Positions 1 to 6,344 of a stretch of 9,169 nucleotides of DNA are shown piece by piece. The notes under the pieces are model-generated. The model made no database searches and was not told the origin of the DNA. It saw only the letters and a program-made list of their open reading frames with translations. Position 1 is the first letter of the stretch. Every line of letters begins with the position of its first letter. The translations under genes were made by a program, and so were the position numbers. The stretch is taken from the NCBI GenBank assembly GCA_938003555.1, contig CALKXN010000265.1:1-9169 (forward strand), given 5' to 3'. This DNA comes from an uncultured Robiginitomaculum sp. (GTDB taxonomy: Bacteria; Pseudomonadota; Alphaproteobacteria; Caulobacterales; Maricaulaceae).

Positions 1-1907
1 CTTTTTCTGCGACAGCACAACAAACGCCGCCGGATGACTTTGGAACTTTGCCCCAAATCTATGACGCCGCGCTTTCCCCGGATGGCACCCAAATTGCGAT
101 TTTTATTACCGTAGAGGGAACATATGCCGTCAGAGTCATGCATGTTAAAGGTGATCAAGGGGAAGCCCCTCGGGCATTTCTTTTGGGTGACGGCGTAAAA
201 CCAAGATGGATAAAATGGGCCAATAATAACCAAGTTCTGGCAGCAATGTGGCAGAATGAAATCATTCAAAGAACGCCGATTACGGCAAGCTATATCTACA
301 CAGTAGATGCAAGCACGATGGAGCACAAAATTTTAGTACGGCCATCACGCAAAATTCTGCGGCAAAATAACAGTCATGTCATCGACTTCCTAGAAGATGA
401 CCCGGATCATATCTTGATGGCTTACTCAAATATAGATCAAGGCCGTCCGGCAGTGCAACGCGTCAACATCAAGACGCGCAGAGCCAAAACCATTAAAGCC
501 GGGTCAAGCCGCACACAGTATTGGTATACAGATCAGCGCGGAGAGCCTCGTATTGGACAAGGCCTAGACGATGGGTATGAAAAAGTCGAAAAATGGCACA
601 TGACAATCCGTGATGCCAATAGTGACAAATGGAGAAATTCATCCGAATATCCAGGGTTAGAGCCCGACACGGATGTAATTGGATTTACCAGCAACCCGAA
701 TGAAGTCATTATTCGGTCGCGAAATGGGCGTGATACTTTAGGGCTTTACACATATAATCTTGACGACAAAAAAATGGGACGTGCGCTTTTCCATGATGAT
801 GATTATGACGCATCTTCCGTCGTGCTCAGCGCAGATGGAAATGAAGTCATAGGCGCAAAATTAGTCACAGATACTCGCGAAATAAGAATGTTTGAAGGAA
901 AAACGACTGTACTTGACCGTATGCGTTCGAAATACCCCAACAGTAATATCGATTACATTGATCAATCCTATGACAAACGATTTGTTCTGTTCAAATTATC
1001 CTCTCCAACCTATCCAGGGGTGCTGATGATGGTGGATTCAAACACAGATAAAGTGACAATTTATGGCAAATATTACCCGCAACTCGAAGAGGAAGAGCTA
1101 GGTCTCGTACAGCAAATTAAATACCCTGCGCGTGATGGGTTTCGCGTCCCGGCCTACATAACACTGCCGCCCAAAGCGGAAGCCGCCGGGCAGGTCAAAA
1201 ATTTGCCGTATATTATTCTGCCCCATGGCGGCCCCTATGCCCGCAGCTCGAAACGCTTTGATTATTTTGCTCAATTCTTTGCGTCACAAGGCTATGGCGT
1301 TATGCAAATGAATTTCCGGGGTTCCGCAGGTTACGGAGAGGCCTATGAAGATGCTGGTCGTGAAAGCTGGGTTCTCATGCAAGACGACGTTGAAGACGGC
1401 GCCCGTTTTCTCATTGAAAAAGGATATGCAGATCCAAACAAAATGTGCATCGCAGGATGGTCTTTTGGCGGGTATATTTCACTCATGGCCGCCGTGAAGA
1501 ATTCAGACATTTATCAATGCTCGATCTCAATGGCAGGCGTAACTGATATTCCGGATCTCATTAGGGACGCCAAAAAATATCGCTTTGGCGCATTGTCAGC
1601 AAATACCTCTATTATTTCCGGCTTCACTGACAACAAGGAGATGAAGGAAAACTCTCCTGCGCGCCGCGCGGATGAAATCACCATGCCTGTTTTTATTGCC
1701 CACGGCAAAAAGGATCAGCGCGTGCATTTCGATCAATATAAACGCATGGTTCGCGCACTCAAAAAAAGTTCCTCAGATGTCACAACCATGGAATTTGTCG
1801 GTGAAGATCACTTCCTCTCAGAGGAAGGAAATCGCAAGCGTTTCTTTAATGGACTTGAAACATTTTTAATTGACGTCAACGGCAAAAGCGAATGGGCCAA
1901 TGATTAG
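1..1907 (+). CDS. S9 family peptidase (prolyl oligopeptidase / acylaminoacyl-peptidase type), 5' end outside window
   Basis: Serine peptidase that would cut short peptides, probably in the periplasm. The reading frame is open to the left edge. The residues before the first possible start (TTG at 48) read F-S-A-T-A-Q-Q-T-P-P, like the end of a signal peptide with an A-x-A cleavage site, so the true start lies outside the window and TTG48 is an artefact. Counting from TTG48 (619 residues), roughly 1-355 look like a beta-propeller with repeated D-G/N-strand patterns and about 365-612 form an alpha/beta hydrolase. Visible active-site parts are the oxyanion motif H-G-G-P (393-396), nucleophile Ser472 in G-W-S-F-G-G, Asp556 in G-K-K-D-Q-R-V-H and His588 in G-E-D-H-F. 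N-F-R-G-S-A-G-Y-G is also typical of family S9. The catalytic half is complete, so the enzyme should be active. It ends 9 bp before the convergent radical SAM gene. Exact substrate cannot be read from sequence. Confidence 0.93.
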   Translation, partial: FSATAQQTPPDDFGTLPQIYDAALSPDGTQIAIFITVEGTYAVRVMHVKGDQGEAPRAFLLGDGVKPRWIKWANNNQVLAAMWQNEIIQRTPITASYIYTVDASTMEHKILVRPSRKILRQNNSHVIDFLEDDPDHILMAYSNIDQGRPAVQRVNIKTRRAKTIKAGSSRTQYWYTDQRGEPRIGQGLDDGYEKVEKWHMTIRDANSDKWRNSSEYPGLEPDTDVIGFTSNPNEVIIRSRNGRDTLGLYTYNLDDKKMGRALFHDDDYDASSVVLSADGNEVIGAKLVTDTREIRMFEGKTTVLDRMRSKYPNSNIDYIDQSYDKRFVLFKLSSPTYPGVLMMVDSNTDKVTIYGKYYPQLEEEELGLVQQIKYPARDGFRVPAYITLPPKAEAAGQVKNLPYIILPHGGPYARSSKRFDYFAQFFASQGYGVMQMNFRGSAGYGEAYEDAGRESWVLMQDDVEDGARFLIEKGYADPNKMCIAGWSFGGYISLMAAVKNSDIYQCSISMAGVTDIPDLIRDAKKYRFGALSANTSIISGFTDNKEMKENSPARRADEITMPVFIAHGKKDQRVHFDQYKRMVRALKKSSSDVTTMEFVGEDHFLSEEGNRKRFFNGLETFLIDVNGKSEWAND

Positions 1908-1916
1908 GGGTGGCGC

Positions 1917-2876
1917 TTAGGCGGAGCAGCTTGCTCCGCCGAGCACGCAGAATTTGGCGCAATGGGGGTGGTTCAGTTTAATCGGCTTGAGGCTGTCTTT
2001 CAGCGTCTTGCCGGTTTCAAATTGTGTATCATCCCAAAGCAATGTGCAGGCCAGAACGCACGGAACGTCTTCGCCCTTGCGTTTGACCACCATGCGCGAA
2101 TTTGCGCACATCATGCTGTCGGGGCTGATCGATAGAATATCCCAGCAATCTTTGGTGATTTCTGGCACGTCGACTTTCTCATCCATTTCAGGAAAGAGCA
2201 AAAGCGTGGCCGGATTCATCGCGTCAATATTCCAGCCATGGGCCGCAATGAGCGCGCCATAACCGGCGCGCGCTGTTGCTTCGTCTTCGCTAAACATCGA
2301 GCGTCCGGCAATATTAAGACTAAAACCGTGCGCGGTGAGCCAGGCCATGCCTTTCAACGCAATCTCGAAACTGCCCTGCCCGCGTTCACGGTCGTGACCT
2401 TCGGCGGTAAAGTGATCGAGCGAAACGCGCATTGTCAGCTTGTCGCCATATTTTTCGTTAATCTCAAGCAGACCTGCCTGAACACGCGGGCGCATCATGG
2501 GCTTCATGGCATTGGTCAGCATTAGAACTGTGTGGCCGCGCTCCAGCGCCATCGTAGTAATTTTATTCATATCCGGATTAAGATAGGGCTCGCCGCCCGT
2601 AATTCCGATTTCGACTTTGCCGTAACCAAGAGCGTCAATTTCGTCTAAATAGGGCGTGACTTCAGCGGCGCGCAAATAAACAAAATGATCCGCCGTCGGC
2701 GAGCTTTTGATATAGCAATTGGCGCATTCAATATTGCACTGACTGCCGCTGTTCAGCCACAGCGTTTGTAACCCTGTCCAATAGACGCGCGCACGCTTTT
2801 CACCTTTGGCGGTGATATCTGGATCAATAAATTTTGCCGGATCAAGCGTCGGCGGCGCGGAGACAATTTCATTCAT
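1917..2876 (-). CDS. Radical SAM protein of unknown function with Cys-rich C-terminus
   Basis: 319 residues from ATG at 2876. The radical SAM cluster motif C-x3-C-x2-C is Cys47, Cys51, Cys54 (C-N-I-E-C-A-N-C), followed by the SAM-binding G-G-E-P at 94-97. It should bind a [4Fe-4S] cluster and cleave S-adenosylmethionine to a radical. The last 75 residues hold seven cysteines (244, 257, 273, 277, 306, 310, 317), ending H-P-H-C-A-K-F-C-V-L-G-G-A-S-C, a layout like SPASM/twitch auxiliary-cluster domains, though I cannot assign it to one. From memory this C-terminal signature recurs in an uncharacterised alphaproteobacterial family; substrate unknown. The frame extends upstream to 3083, but those 69 codons would cross the promoter region and the microprotein gene on the other strand and look non-coding, so M-N-E-I-V-S is the likely start. 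No strong ribosome-binding site precedes it. No precursor peptide or maturase partner lies beside it; its only divergent neighbour is the XRE/membrane unit. Confidence 0.9.
   Translation of the reverse strand: MNEIVSAPPTLDPAKFIDPDITAKGEKRARVYWTGLQTLWLNSGSQCNIECANCYIKSSPTADHFVYLRAAEVTPYLDEIDALGYGKVEIGITGGEPYLNPDMNKITTMALERGHTVLMLTNAMKPMMRPRVQAGLLEINEKYGDKLTMRVSLDHFTAEGHDRERGQGSFEIALKGMAWLTAHGFSLNIAGRSMFSEDEATARAGYGALIAAHGWNIDAMNPATLLLFPEMDEKVDVPEITKDCWDILSISPDSMMCANSRMVVKRKGEDVPCVLACTLLWDDTQFETGKTLKDSLKPIKLNHPHCAKFCVLGGASCSA
1920..1940. other. Perfect hairpin at convergent gene ends (possible weak terminator)
   Basis: A 9-bp perfect stem, GGCGGAGCA with TGCTCCGCC, encloses a 3-nt loop. It lies over the last codons of the radical SAM gene (encoding G-G-A-S-C-S-A) and just past the stop of the S9 peptidase. 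Neither strand has a T-run after it, so it is not a canonical intrinsic terminator, but it may stabilise or end both convergent transcripts. Confidence 0.45.
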
Positions 2877-2936
2877 ATGGCTGCTTAGCGTGAAGTCGGG
2901 GTGGGCGTCACTAACAATTCCGTGAGGATGCAGAAT

Positions 2937-2966
2937 GATATATGGAAAGCACACTTGACATGTAAA
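2937..2966 (-). promoter_or_regulatory. Candidate promoter for the radical SAM gene
   Basis: Read on the minus strand, TTTACA (2966-2961) and TATATC (2942-2937) are separated by 18 bp and resemble -35 and -10 boxes. They lie about 60 bp upstream of the ATG at 2876. The -35 box falls inside a TGTAAAG motif that also occurs in the adjacent palindrome, so the same DNA-binding protein could act here. Prediction by eye only. Confidence 0.35.
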
Positions 2967-2983
2967 GCGCCCTTGTCTATGTA
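2955..2983 (+). promoter_or_regulatory. Candidate promoter for the microprotein/membrane protein/XRE unit
   Basis: A perfect -35 box TTGACA (2955-2960) is followed after 17 bp by TATGTA (2978-2983), a weak -10 box matching 3 of 6 consensus positions. Transcription would start near 2990, giving a leader of about 20 nt before the ATG at 3013. The 16-bp palindrome 2981-2996 covers the end of the -10 box and the expected start site, the usual place for a repressor. It overlaps the oppositely directed promoter candidate. Confidence 0.5.
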
Positions 2984-2996
2984 AAGTTAACTTTAC
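2981..2996. promoter_or_regulatory. 16-bp perfect palindrome, probable operator of the XRE protein
   Basis: GTAAAGTTAACTTTAC is perfectly self-complementary. An extra half-site TGTAAAG occurs at 2961-2967, in the same orientation as the one at 2980-2986, about two helical turns (19 bp) apart. The site sits at the start of an operon that encodes a small XRE-type DNA-binding protein; genes of this type commonly regulate themselves. Binding by the XRE protein at 3573-3779 is an inference from position and symmetry. Confidence 0.55.
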
Positions 2997-3012
2997 TGCA
3001 TGGGGAGCAACT

Positions 3013-3138
3013 ATGACGCAAAAACACATACCCTCACACCATAACAATCCTGGGGCAAAGCTCGGTTGGATATTGGGAATCACCGGAGGCTTAACGGGTC
3101 TGATGGCTGGACTCTATTTCGGCTTTATGACCTCTTAA
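3013..3138 (+). CDS. 41-aa single-helix membrane microprotein
   Basis: Small gene of 41 codons plus TAA. It begins M-T-Q-K-H-I-P-S-H-H-N-N-P-G-A-K, a polar His-rich N-terminus, followed by one hydrophobic glycine-rich segment (about residues 18-39, W-I-L-G-I-T-G-G-L-T-G-L-M-A-G-L) and a short tail ending M-T-S. GGGGAG at 3002-3007 is a good ribosome-binding site. The stop lies 13 bp before the next ATG, whose GGAG sits in that gap, so the two genes are very likely cotranscribed. The Gly-rich helix with spaced small residues would suit packing against another membrane helix, most simply the four-helix protein downstream. No family recognised; function unknown. Support is the ribosome-binding site, the operon spacing and the coherent membrane segment. 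Confidence 0.65.
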   Translation: MTQKHIPSHHNNPGAKLGWILGITGGLTGLMAGLYFGFMTS

Positions 3139-3151
3139 CTGGAGAAACGAC

Positions 3152-3562
3152 ATGTCACCTAAACTCGCAAGAATGCGGTATATGAAACTTTTTATACCCT
3201 CAATGGTCCTTTATGTTGTCGGCATATTCCTTGCCTCAACCGAGCTGATCTTGAACATATTGCCTAAGGGCGCAATTTACGGCCTCGTGGTCATTCCCGC
3301 CATTGGCGTTTTTGGATGGATATATGCACAAATGCGTTTCGTTCGTGAGACGGATGAGTTCATTCGAAAAGTGCAAATCGAAGCGATCCTCTATGGCGTC
3401 TGCGCACTGATGTGTGTCGCCACGGTTTGGGGCTTGTTGGAGTTTTATACGAATGTCCCAAAGCTCCCAATCTTCTTTGCTCTCCCTGGATTTTACCTGT
3501 TCTACGGCCTCGCAGGCGCCTATCTGGGATGGAAGAACAAAGCTATATGCAGCATGTTGTAA
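3152..3562 (+). CDS. Four-helix integral membrane protein of an XRE-linked operon
   Basis: 136 residues, start supported by GGAG at 3141-3144, 7 nt upstream. Four hydrophobic stretches are visible at about 12-35, 41-60, 75-97 and 106-126. A charged segment between helices 2 and 3 reads R-F-V-R-E-T-D-E-F-I-R-K-V-Q-I-E-A. From memory, similar D-E-x-x-R-x-I-Q-L-E-A motifs occur in small uncharacterised membrane proteins encoded just upstream of short XRE regulators in alphaproteobacteria. There is no catalytic or transport signature. It lies between the microprotein and the XRE gene, with gaps of 13 and 10 bp, so it probably belongs to one regulated unit. Function unknown; sensing a membrane state and affecting the repressor is one possibility but nothing in the sequence proves it. 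Confidence 0.85.
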   Translation: MSPKLARMRYMKLFIPSMVLYVVGIFLASTELILNILPKGAIYGLVVIPAIGVFGWIYAQMRFVRETDEFIRKVQIEAILYGVCALMCVATVWGLLEFYTNVPKLPIFFALPGFYLFYGLAGAYLGWKNKAICSML

Positions 3563-3572
3563 CGGAGCACAC

Positions 3573-3779
3573 ATGCAAAACACTCTCAAAAATCTCCGCG
3601 CAGATAAAGGTCTGTCCCAGCAGGCGCTAGGCGATTTGCTCGACGTATCACGGCAATCTGTCAACGCTATCGAAACAGGCCGCTATGATCCCTCGCTCCC
3701 GCTTGCCTTTAAAATTGCGCGTCTGTTTGATTGCGCGATTGAGGATATATTCAAAGATGAGGCTCATACAGACGCATAA
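3573..3779 (+). CDS. Short XRE-family helix-turn-helix regulator
   Basis: 68 residues, almost entirely one HTH_3/Cro-CI domain (about 4-58). Characteristic pieces are L-K-N-L-R-A-D-K-G-L-S-Q-Q-A-L-G, V-S-R-Q-S-V-N-A-I-E-T-G-R-Y-D-P-S-L and A-F-K-I-A-R-L-F-D-C-A-I-E-D-I-F. Such stand-alone proteins (COG1476-like) bind DNA as dimers. GGAG at 3564-3567 lies 5 nt before the ATG and the previous gene ends 10 bp upstream. As the last gene of the unit it is the natural binder of the palindrome at 2981-2996, which would make it an autorepressor and possibly a regulator of the divergent radical SAM gene. No sensor or peptidase domain is attached, so any signal must come from a partner. Confidence 0.92.
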   Translation: MQNTLKNLRADKGLSQQALGDLLDVSRQSVNAIETGRYDPSLPLAFKIARLFDCAIEDIFKDEAHTDA

Positions 3780-3795
3780 AGGCGCTCGCAATTTC

Positions 3796-3823
3796 ATCCT
3801 GCATTCTGTAATGAAGGCAGGAT
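3796..3823 (+). other. Hairpin between the XRE gene and the lipoprotein gene
   Basis: ATCCTGC (3796-3802) and GCAGGAT (3817-3823) form a 7-bp stem, and TTC/GAA can extend it by 3 bp after one A-G mismatch, leaving a 6-nt loop. There is no T-run after it, so termination is uncertain. It ends 17 bp before the lipoprotein start at 3841 and could shape the leader of that gene. Confidence 0.35.
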
Positions 3824-3840
3824 TAACTATGGAGATTTCT

Positions 3841-4314
3841 ATGTCGCGTCTGTTTCTGTCATCCTGTTTCATCGCGGCGCTTAGCCTATCCGCCTGTAAT
3901 GTTAGCTCTGATGGAGCCTCCAAAACATCATCCGAGGACGCCGAGACGCAAGACTTTGCCAATGAAGAAGAGCGTGTGGCCGATCAGATGGTGACGGAAA
4001 TGAGAATCATCGTCCAAGCCATTGAAAGCGTCAAAGGCGAAGATTCTGCGCAGGCCGCCGCGGAAACCATCGCAGCCTCTGCACAAAAAATGCGCATAAT
4101 TGGCGAGAAAGCCGCCGATGAACTAGACCGCGATAAATTCCAAGCCGCAATGGGCGCGCGTGAAGATGATTTAAATCAATTAGCCGATCGCGCGCAAAGC
4201 TCAGTGACCAAGCTTGCGATATTCAAGTCAAAATTAGCAATACAGCTTGCAGAGGAATTAGCCGAAATTGACTGGAGTTTCATGGCTGGCCCTGAACCCG
4301 AAGCTGGTCAATAG
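3841..4314 (+). CDS. Small predicted lipoprotein, alpha-helical
   Basis: 157 residues from ATG 3841, chosen because GGAG at 3831-3834 is correctly spaced and the result is a clean lipoprotein signal: Met-Ser-Arg, a hydrophobic core, then lipobox L-S-A-C with Cys19. An in-frame ATG at 3829 would add only four residues and cannot be excluded. Asn follows the Cys, so by the usual rule the protein should go to the outer membrane. After an acidic Ser-rich linker (21-45), residues 45-145 are rich in Ala, Glu and Gln with helix-forming spacing and no further cysteine, suggesting a helical bundle or coiled coil facing the periplasm. No family recognised and no catalytic motif. It ends 18 bp before dxr on the same strand, so the two may share a transcript, but a functional link is not evident. 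Confidence 0.8.
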   Translation: MSRLFLSSCFIAALSLSACNVSSDGASKTSSEDAETQDFANEEERVADQMVTEMRIIVQAIESVKGEDSAQAAAETIAASAQKMRIIGEKAADELDRDKFQAAMGAREDDLNQLADRAQSSVTKLAIFKSKLAIQLAEELAEIDWSFMAGPEPEAGQ

Positions 4315-4332
4315 ACCACGCCTCCAATCATT

Positions 4333-5463
4333 ATGAAAACTGTCACTATCCTTGGCGTGACCGGCTCTATCGGTCAAAGCGCCCTGCGCTTCCTGCGTCT
4401 TCACCGCGATACATTTTCGCTTGAGCACATCTCTGTCGGATGCAGCGCGGATGAAGCCCTAAAAATCGCGGCTGAATTTAAGTGCAAAAGCATCGGCGTC
4501 GCGGATGAAACTTGCGATATCGAAGTCCCCGCAGATGTAAAATTATATCGCGGCGCAGAAGCGCTCTGCGCGCAAGCGGCCCAAAATGTGGACGTCGTTC
4601 TGGGCGCAGTCTCCGGCTCGCAAGGCCTGCCTGCAATTCTGGCGGCGATCAAGGCGGGCAATCGCGTTGCGCTCGCCAATAAAGAAAGCCTTGTCTGCGG
4701 CGGCCCCGCCCTGCTCGCGCTGGCGCGGGATAAAGGCGTGCCGATTATCCCGGTCGATAGCGAGCATAGCGCGATGTTCCAGTGCCTGCTCGCGGGCAAG
4801 CGCGAAGATGTTCACTCTATCATCCTAACGGCAAGCGGCGGGCCGTTTCGCGAGCATAGCCTTGCGCAGCTTAAAACGGCGAGCGCCGAGGCTTCGCTTA
4901 ATCACCCCAATTGGTCGATGGGGCCCAAAAACTCTCTGGATAGCGCCACGCTCGCTAATAAAGGGCTGGAACTCATCGAGACCTGTTACTTCTTTGACAT
5001 TGCCCCGGAAGACGTCACCGTAGTTGTGCATCCCACATCTATCTTTCACTCCGCCGTGCAATATCGCGACGGGTCAATGATTGCGCAGCTGGGCGAGACA
5101 GATATGGCCGGGGCGATTGGCTATGGTCTGTCCTATCCTGAGCGCCTCCCCACCGGGCTAAAGCCGCTGGACTTAACAGCGCTGGGCGGGCTGCATTTCT
5201 ATCCCTATGACCCTGCGCGCTTCCCCGCTGTTGATCTGGCGCGCCGCGCCATTAATATTGGACAGCCTGCAACACTGATGTTTAACGCCGCCAATGAAGT
5301 GGCGGGCAAAGCCTTTCTAGAGGGCCGCATTGGCTTTCTCGACATAGCCAAAACAATCGAAATCGCGCTGGATAAAGCCGGTGATAAATTCACCGCAGGA
5401 CTGGATGATATTGTCGACGCGGACATCGCTGCAAAAGCTTGGTGCGCCGCCTTGATAAAATAA
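4333..5463 (+). CDS. dxr: 1-deoxy-D-xylulose 5-phosphate reductoisomerase
   Basis: Converts 1-deoxy-D-xylulose 5-phosphate to 2-C-methyl-D-erythritol 4-phosphate with NADPH, the committed step of MEP isoprenoid synthesis in the cytoplasm. At 376 residues it is a little shorter than E. coli Dxr (398). The NADPH loop G-V-T-G-S-I-G is at 8-14. N-K-E-S-L-V gives Lys117; the metal ligands are Asp142 and Glu144 in V-D-S-E-H-S-A, plus Glu213. The substrate loop H-P-N-W-S-M-G starts at His191, followed by D-S-A-T-L-A-N-K-G-L-E with Ser204, Asn209 and Lys210. F-N-A-A-N-E-V-A (318-325) is the usual C-terminal signature. All key residues are present. The start has no obvious ribosome-binding site, suggesting reinitiation after the lipoprotein 18 bp upstream. 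The typical neighbours (frr, uppS, cdsA, rseP, bamA) are absent. Confidence 0.97.
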   Translation: MKTVTILGVTGSIGQSALRFLRLHRDTFSLEHISVGCSADEALKIAAEFKCKSIGVADETCDIEVPADVKLYRGAEALCAQAAQNVDVVLGAVSGSQGLPAILAAIKAGNRVALANKESLVCGGPALLALARDKGVPIIPVDSEHSAMFQCLLAGKREDVHSIILTASGGPFREHSLAQLKTASAEASLNHPNWSMGPKNSLDSATLANKGLELIETCYFFDIAPEDVTVVVHPTSIFHSAVQYRDGSMIAQLGETDMAGAIGYGLSYPERLPTGLKPLDLTALGGLHFYPYDPARFPAVDLARRAINIGQPATLMFNAANEVAGKAFLEGRIGFLDIAKTIEIALDKAGDKFTAGLDDIVDADIAAKAWCAALIK

Positions 5464-5489
5464 TCCTAATATGAGATTCATCCTTCGAG

Positions 5490-5518
5490 TTAGACATCAT
5501 TCTAAACGATCCGGAGGA
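5490..5518 (+). promoter_or_regulatory. Leader of the mscS pair: short dyad and strong ribosome-binding site
   Basis: The 59-bp gap after dxr contains TTAGA (5490-5494) and TCTAA (5501-5505) flanking CATCAT, a small dyad that could be an operator or a weak hairpin. GGAGGA at 5513-5518 is a strong ribosome-binding site 4 nt before the ATG at 5523. I see no convincing -35/-10 pair, so the channels may be read through from dxr. Confidence 0.3.
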
Positions 5519-5522
5519 CATA

Positions 5523-6341
5523 ATGGATATCATCATGGAAAAGCTTGCGCTTATTCCTGATTATGCTGTGAAGTTCACGCCGAGTATTTTACTCGCGCTG
5601 ATCATCTTCATAATCGGGCGAATAATCGTTCGCAAAGCATCAACAAAGACAGTGAAAGTGACATCAAACATTCCCAATGTTGATGCCACATTAGCTAAAT
5701 TTTTCGGATCACTTATACTCTTTGTGGGTATGGGCGCAGTCATTATTATGGCCTTATCCGCAATGAAAATTAACTTGGCTTTTCTCGCCACGATTATCGG
5801 CGCCTTGGTTCTGGCCTTAGGCTTTGCGCTCCAAGACACATTGGGTGATTTTGCCTCCGGCATCATGCTGGCTCTGTTCCGCCCCTTCAAAATTGGAGAC
5901 GAAGTGAATATTGCTGGCGAGCGCGGCGTTGTTGTAGATTGCGGCCTGTTTCGCACGAAGATGAAAACGCGAGATAATATTGTGATCAGCGTTAGTAATG
6001 GCGACGTCTTTGGCAATACCATCAAGAACTTCAATCACGATGGAAAGCTGCGCCTCGATACAGATATCGGCGTCAGCTATGATGCAGATCTGGATAAAGC
6101 CATCGCCACAATCCTCAAAGCTGTCAGCACAGATGAGCGCATTTATAAAGACCCTGCGCCTTGGGCTAAAGTGACAACACTTGGCGATTCTGCGGTGACA
6201 ATACAGCTGCGCGTCTGGACAGACGCCGAAGATCACCGCGATGTCAAAATGGATATTTCGCAACCGATTAAACAGGCGCTCGACAAAGCTGGAATTGAAA
6301 TTCCGTATGAGCACGCCATGATTATTTTTAAGGAGGCATAG
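5523..6341 (+). CDS. MscS-family small-conductance mechanosensitive channel, copy 1
   Basis: 272 residues, close to E. coli MscS length (286). The protein should be an inner-membrane homoheptamer that opens under membrane tension and releases solutes on osmotic downshock. Helices are visible at about 18-37, 61-80 and 85-112 (pore helix), then the beta domain motif F-R-P-F-K-I-G-D (119-126), G-N-T-I-K-N-F (164-170) and the C-terminal G-I-E-I-P-Y (257-262). Aligning the pore helix by eye to E. coli MscS, Leu105 is kept (Leu97), but Leu109 is Phe101, the kink Gly113 is Asp105 and Asn117 is Asp109. The lower pore is therefore bulkier and acidic, which could change gating or favour cations. Strong GGAGGA start signal. 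Its stop codon lies 3 nt before copy 2, which it resembles only moderately, so this is not a recent duplication. Confidence 0.95.
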   Translation: MDIIMEKLALIPDYAVKFTPSILLALIIFIIGRIIVRKASTKTVKVTSNIPNVDATLAKFFGSLILFVGMGAVIIMALSAMKINLAFLATIIGALVLALGFALQDTLGDFASGIMLALFRPFKIGDEVNIAGERGVVVDCGLFRTKMKTRDNIVISVSNGDVFGNTIKNFNHDGKLRLDTDIGVSYDADLDKAIATILKAVSTDERIYKDPAPWAKVTTLGDSAVTIQLRVWTDAEDHRDVKMDISQPIKQALDKAGIEIPYEHAMIIFKEA

Positions 6342-6344
6342 ACA

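Noticed and set aside
48..1907. TTG at 48 as the start of the S9 peptidase
   Set aside because: The frame stays open to the left edge and the preceding residues look like the end of a signal peptide, so the gene is simply cut by the window.
2877..3083. Upstream extension of the radical SAM protein by 69 residues
   Set aside because: It would run through both promoter candidates, the palindrome and the start of the microprotein gene, and the extra residues have no domain character; the ATG at 2876 gives the expected N-terminus.
3236..3664. Minus-strand 142-residue open frame
   Set aside because: Lies antisense to the four-helix membrane protein and XRE genes, both well supported; no ribosome-binding site and no recognisable product.
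3685..3840. Longer N-terminus for the lipoprotein beginning inside the XRE gene
   Set aside because: It would bury the lipoprotein signal sequence internally and overlap the XRE gene in another frame; ATG 3841 has its own ribosome-binding site.
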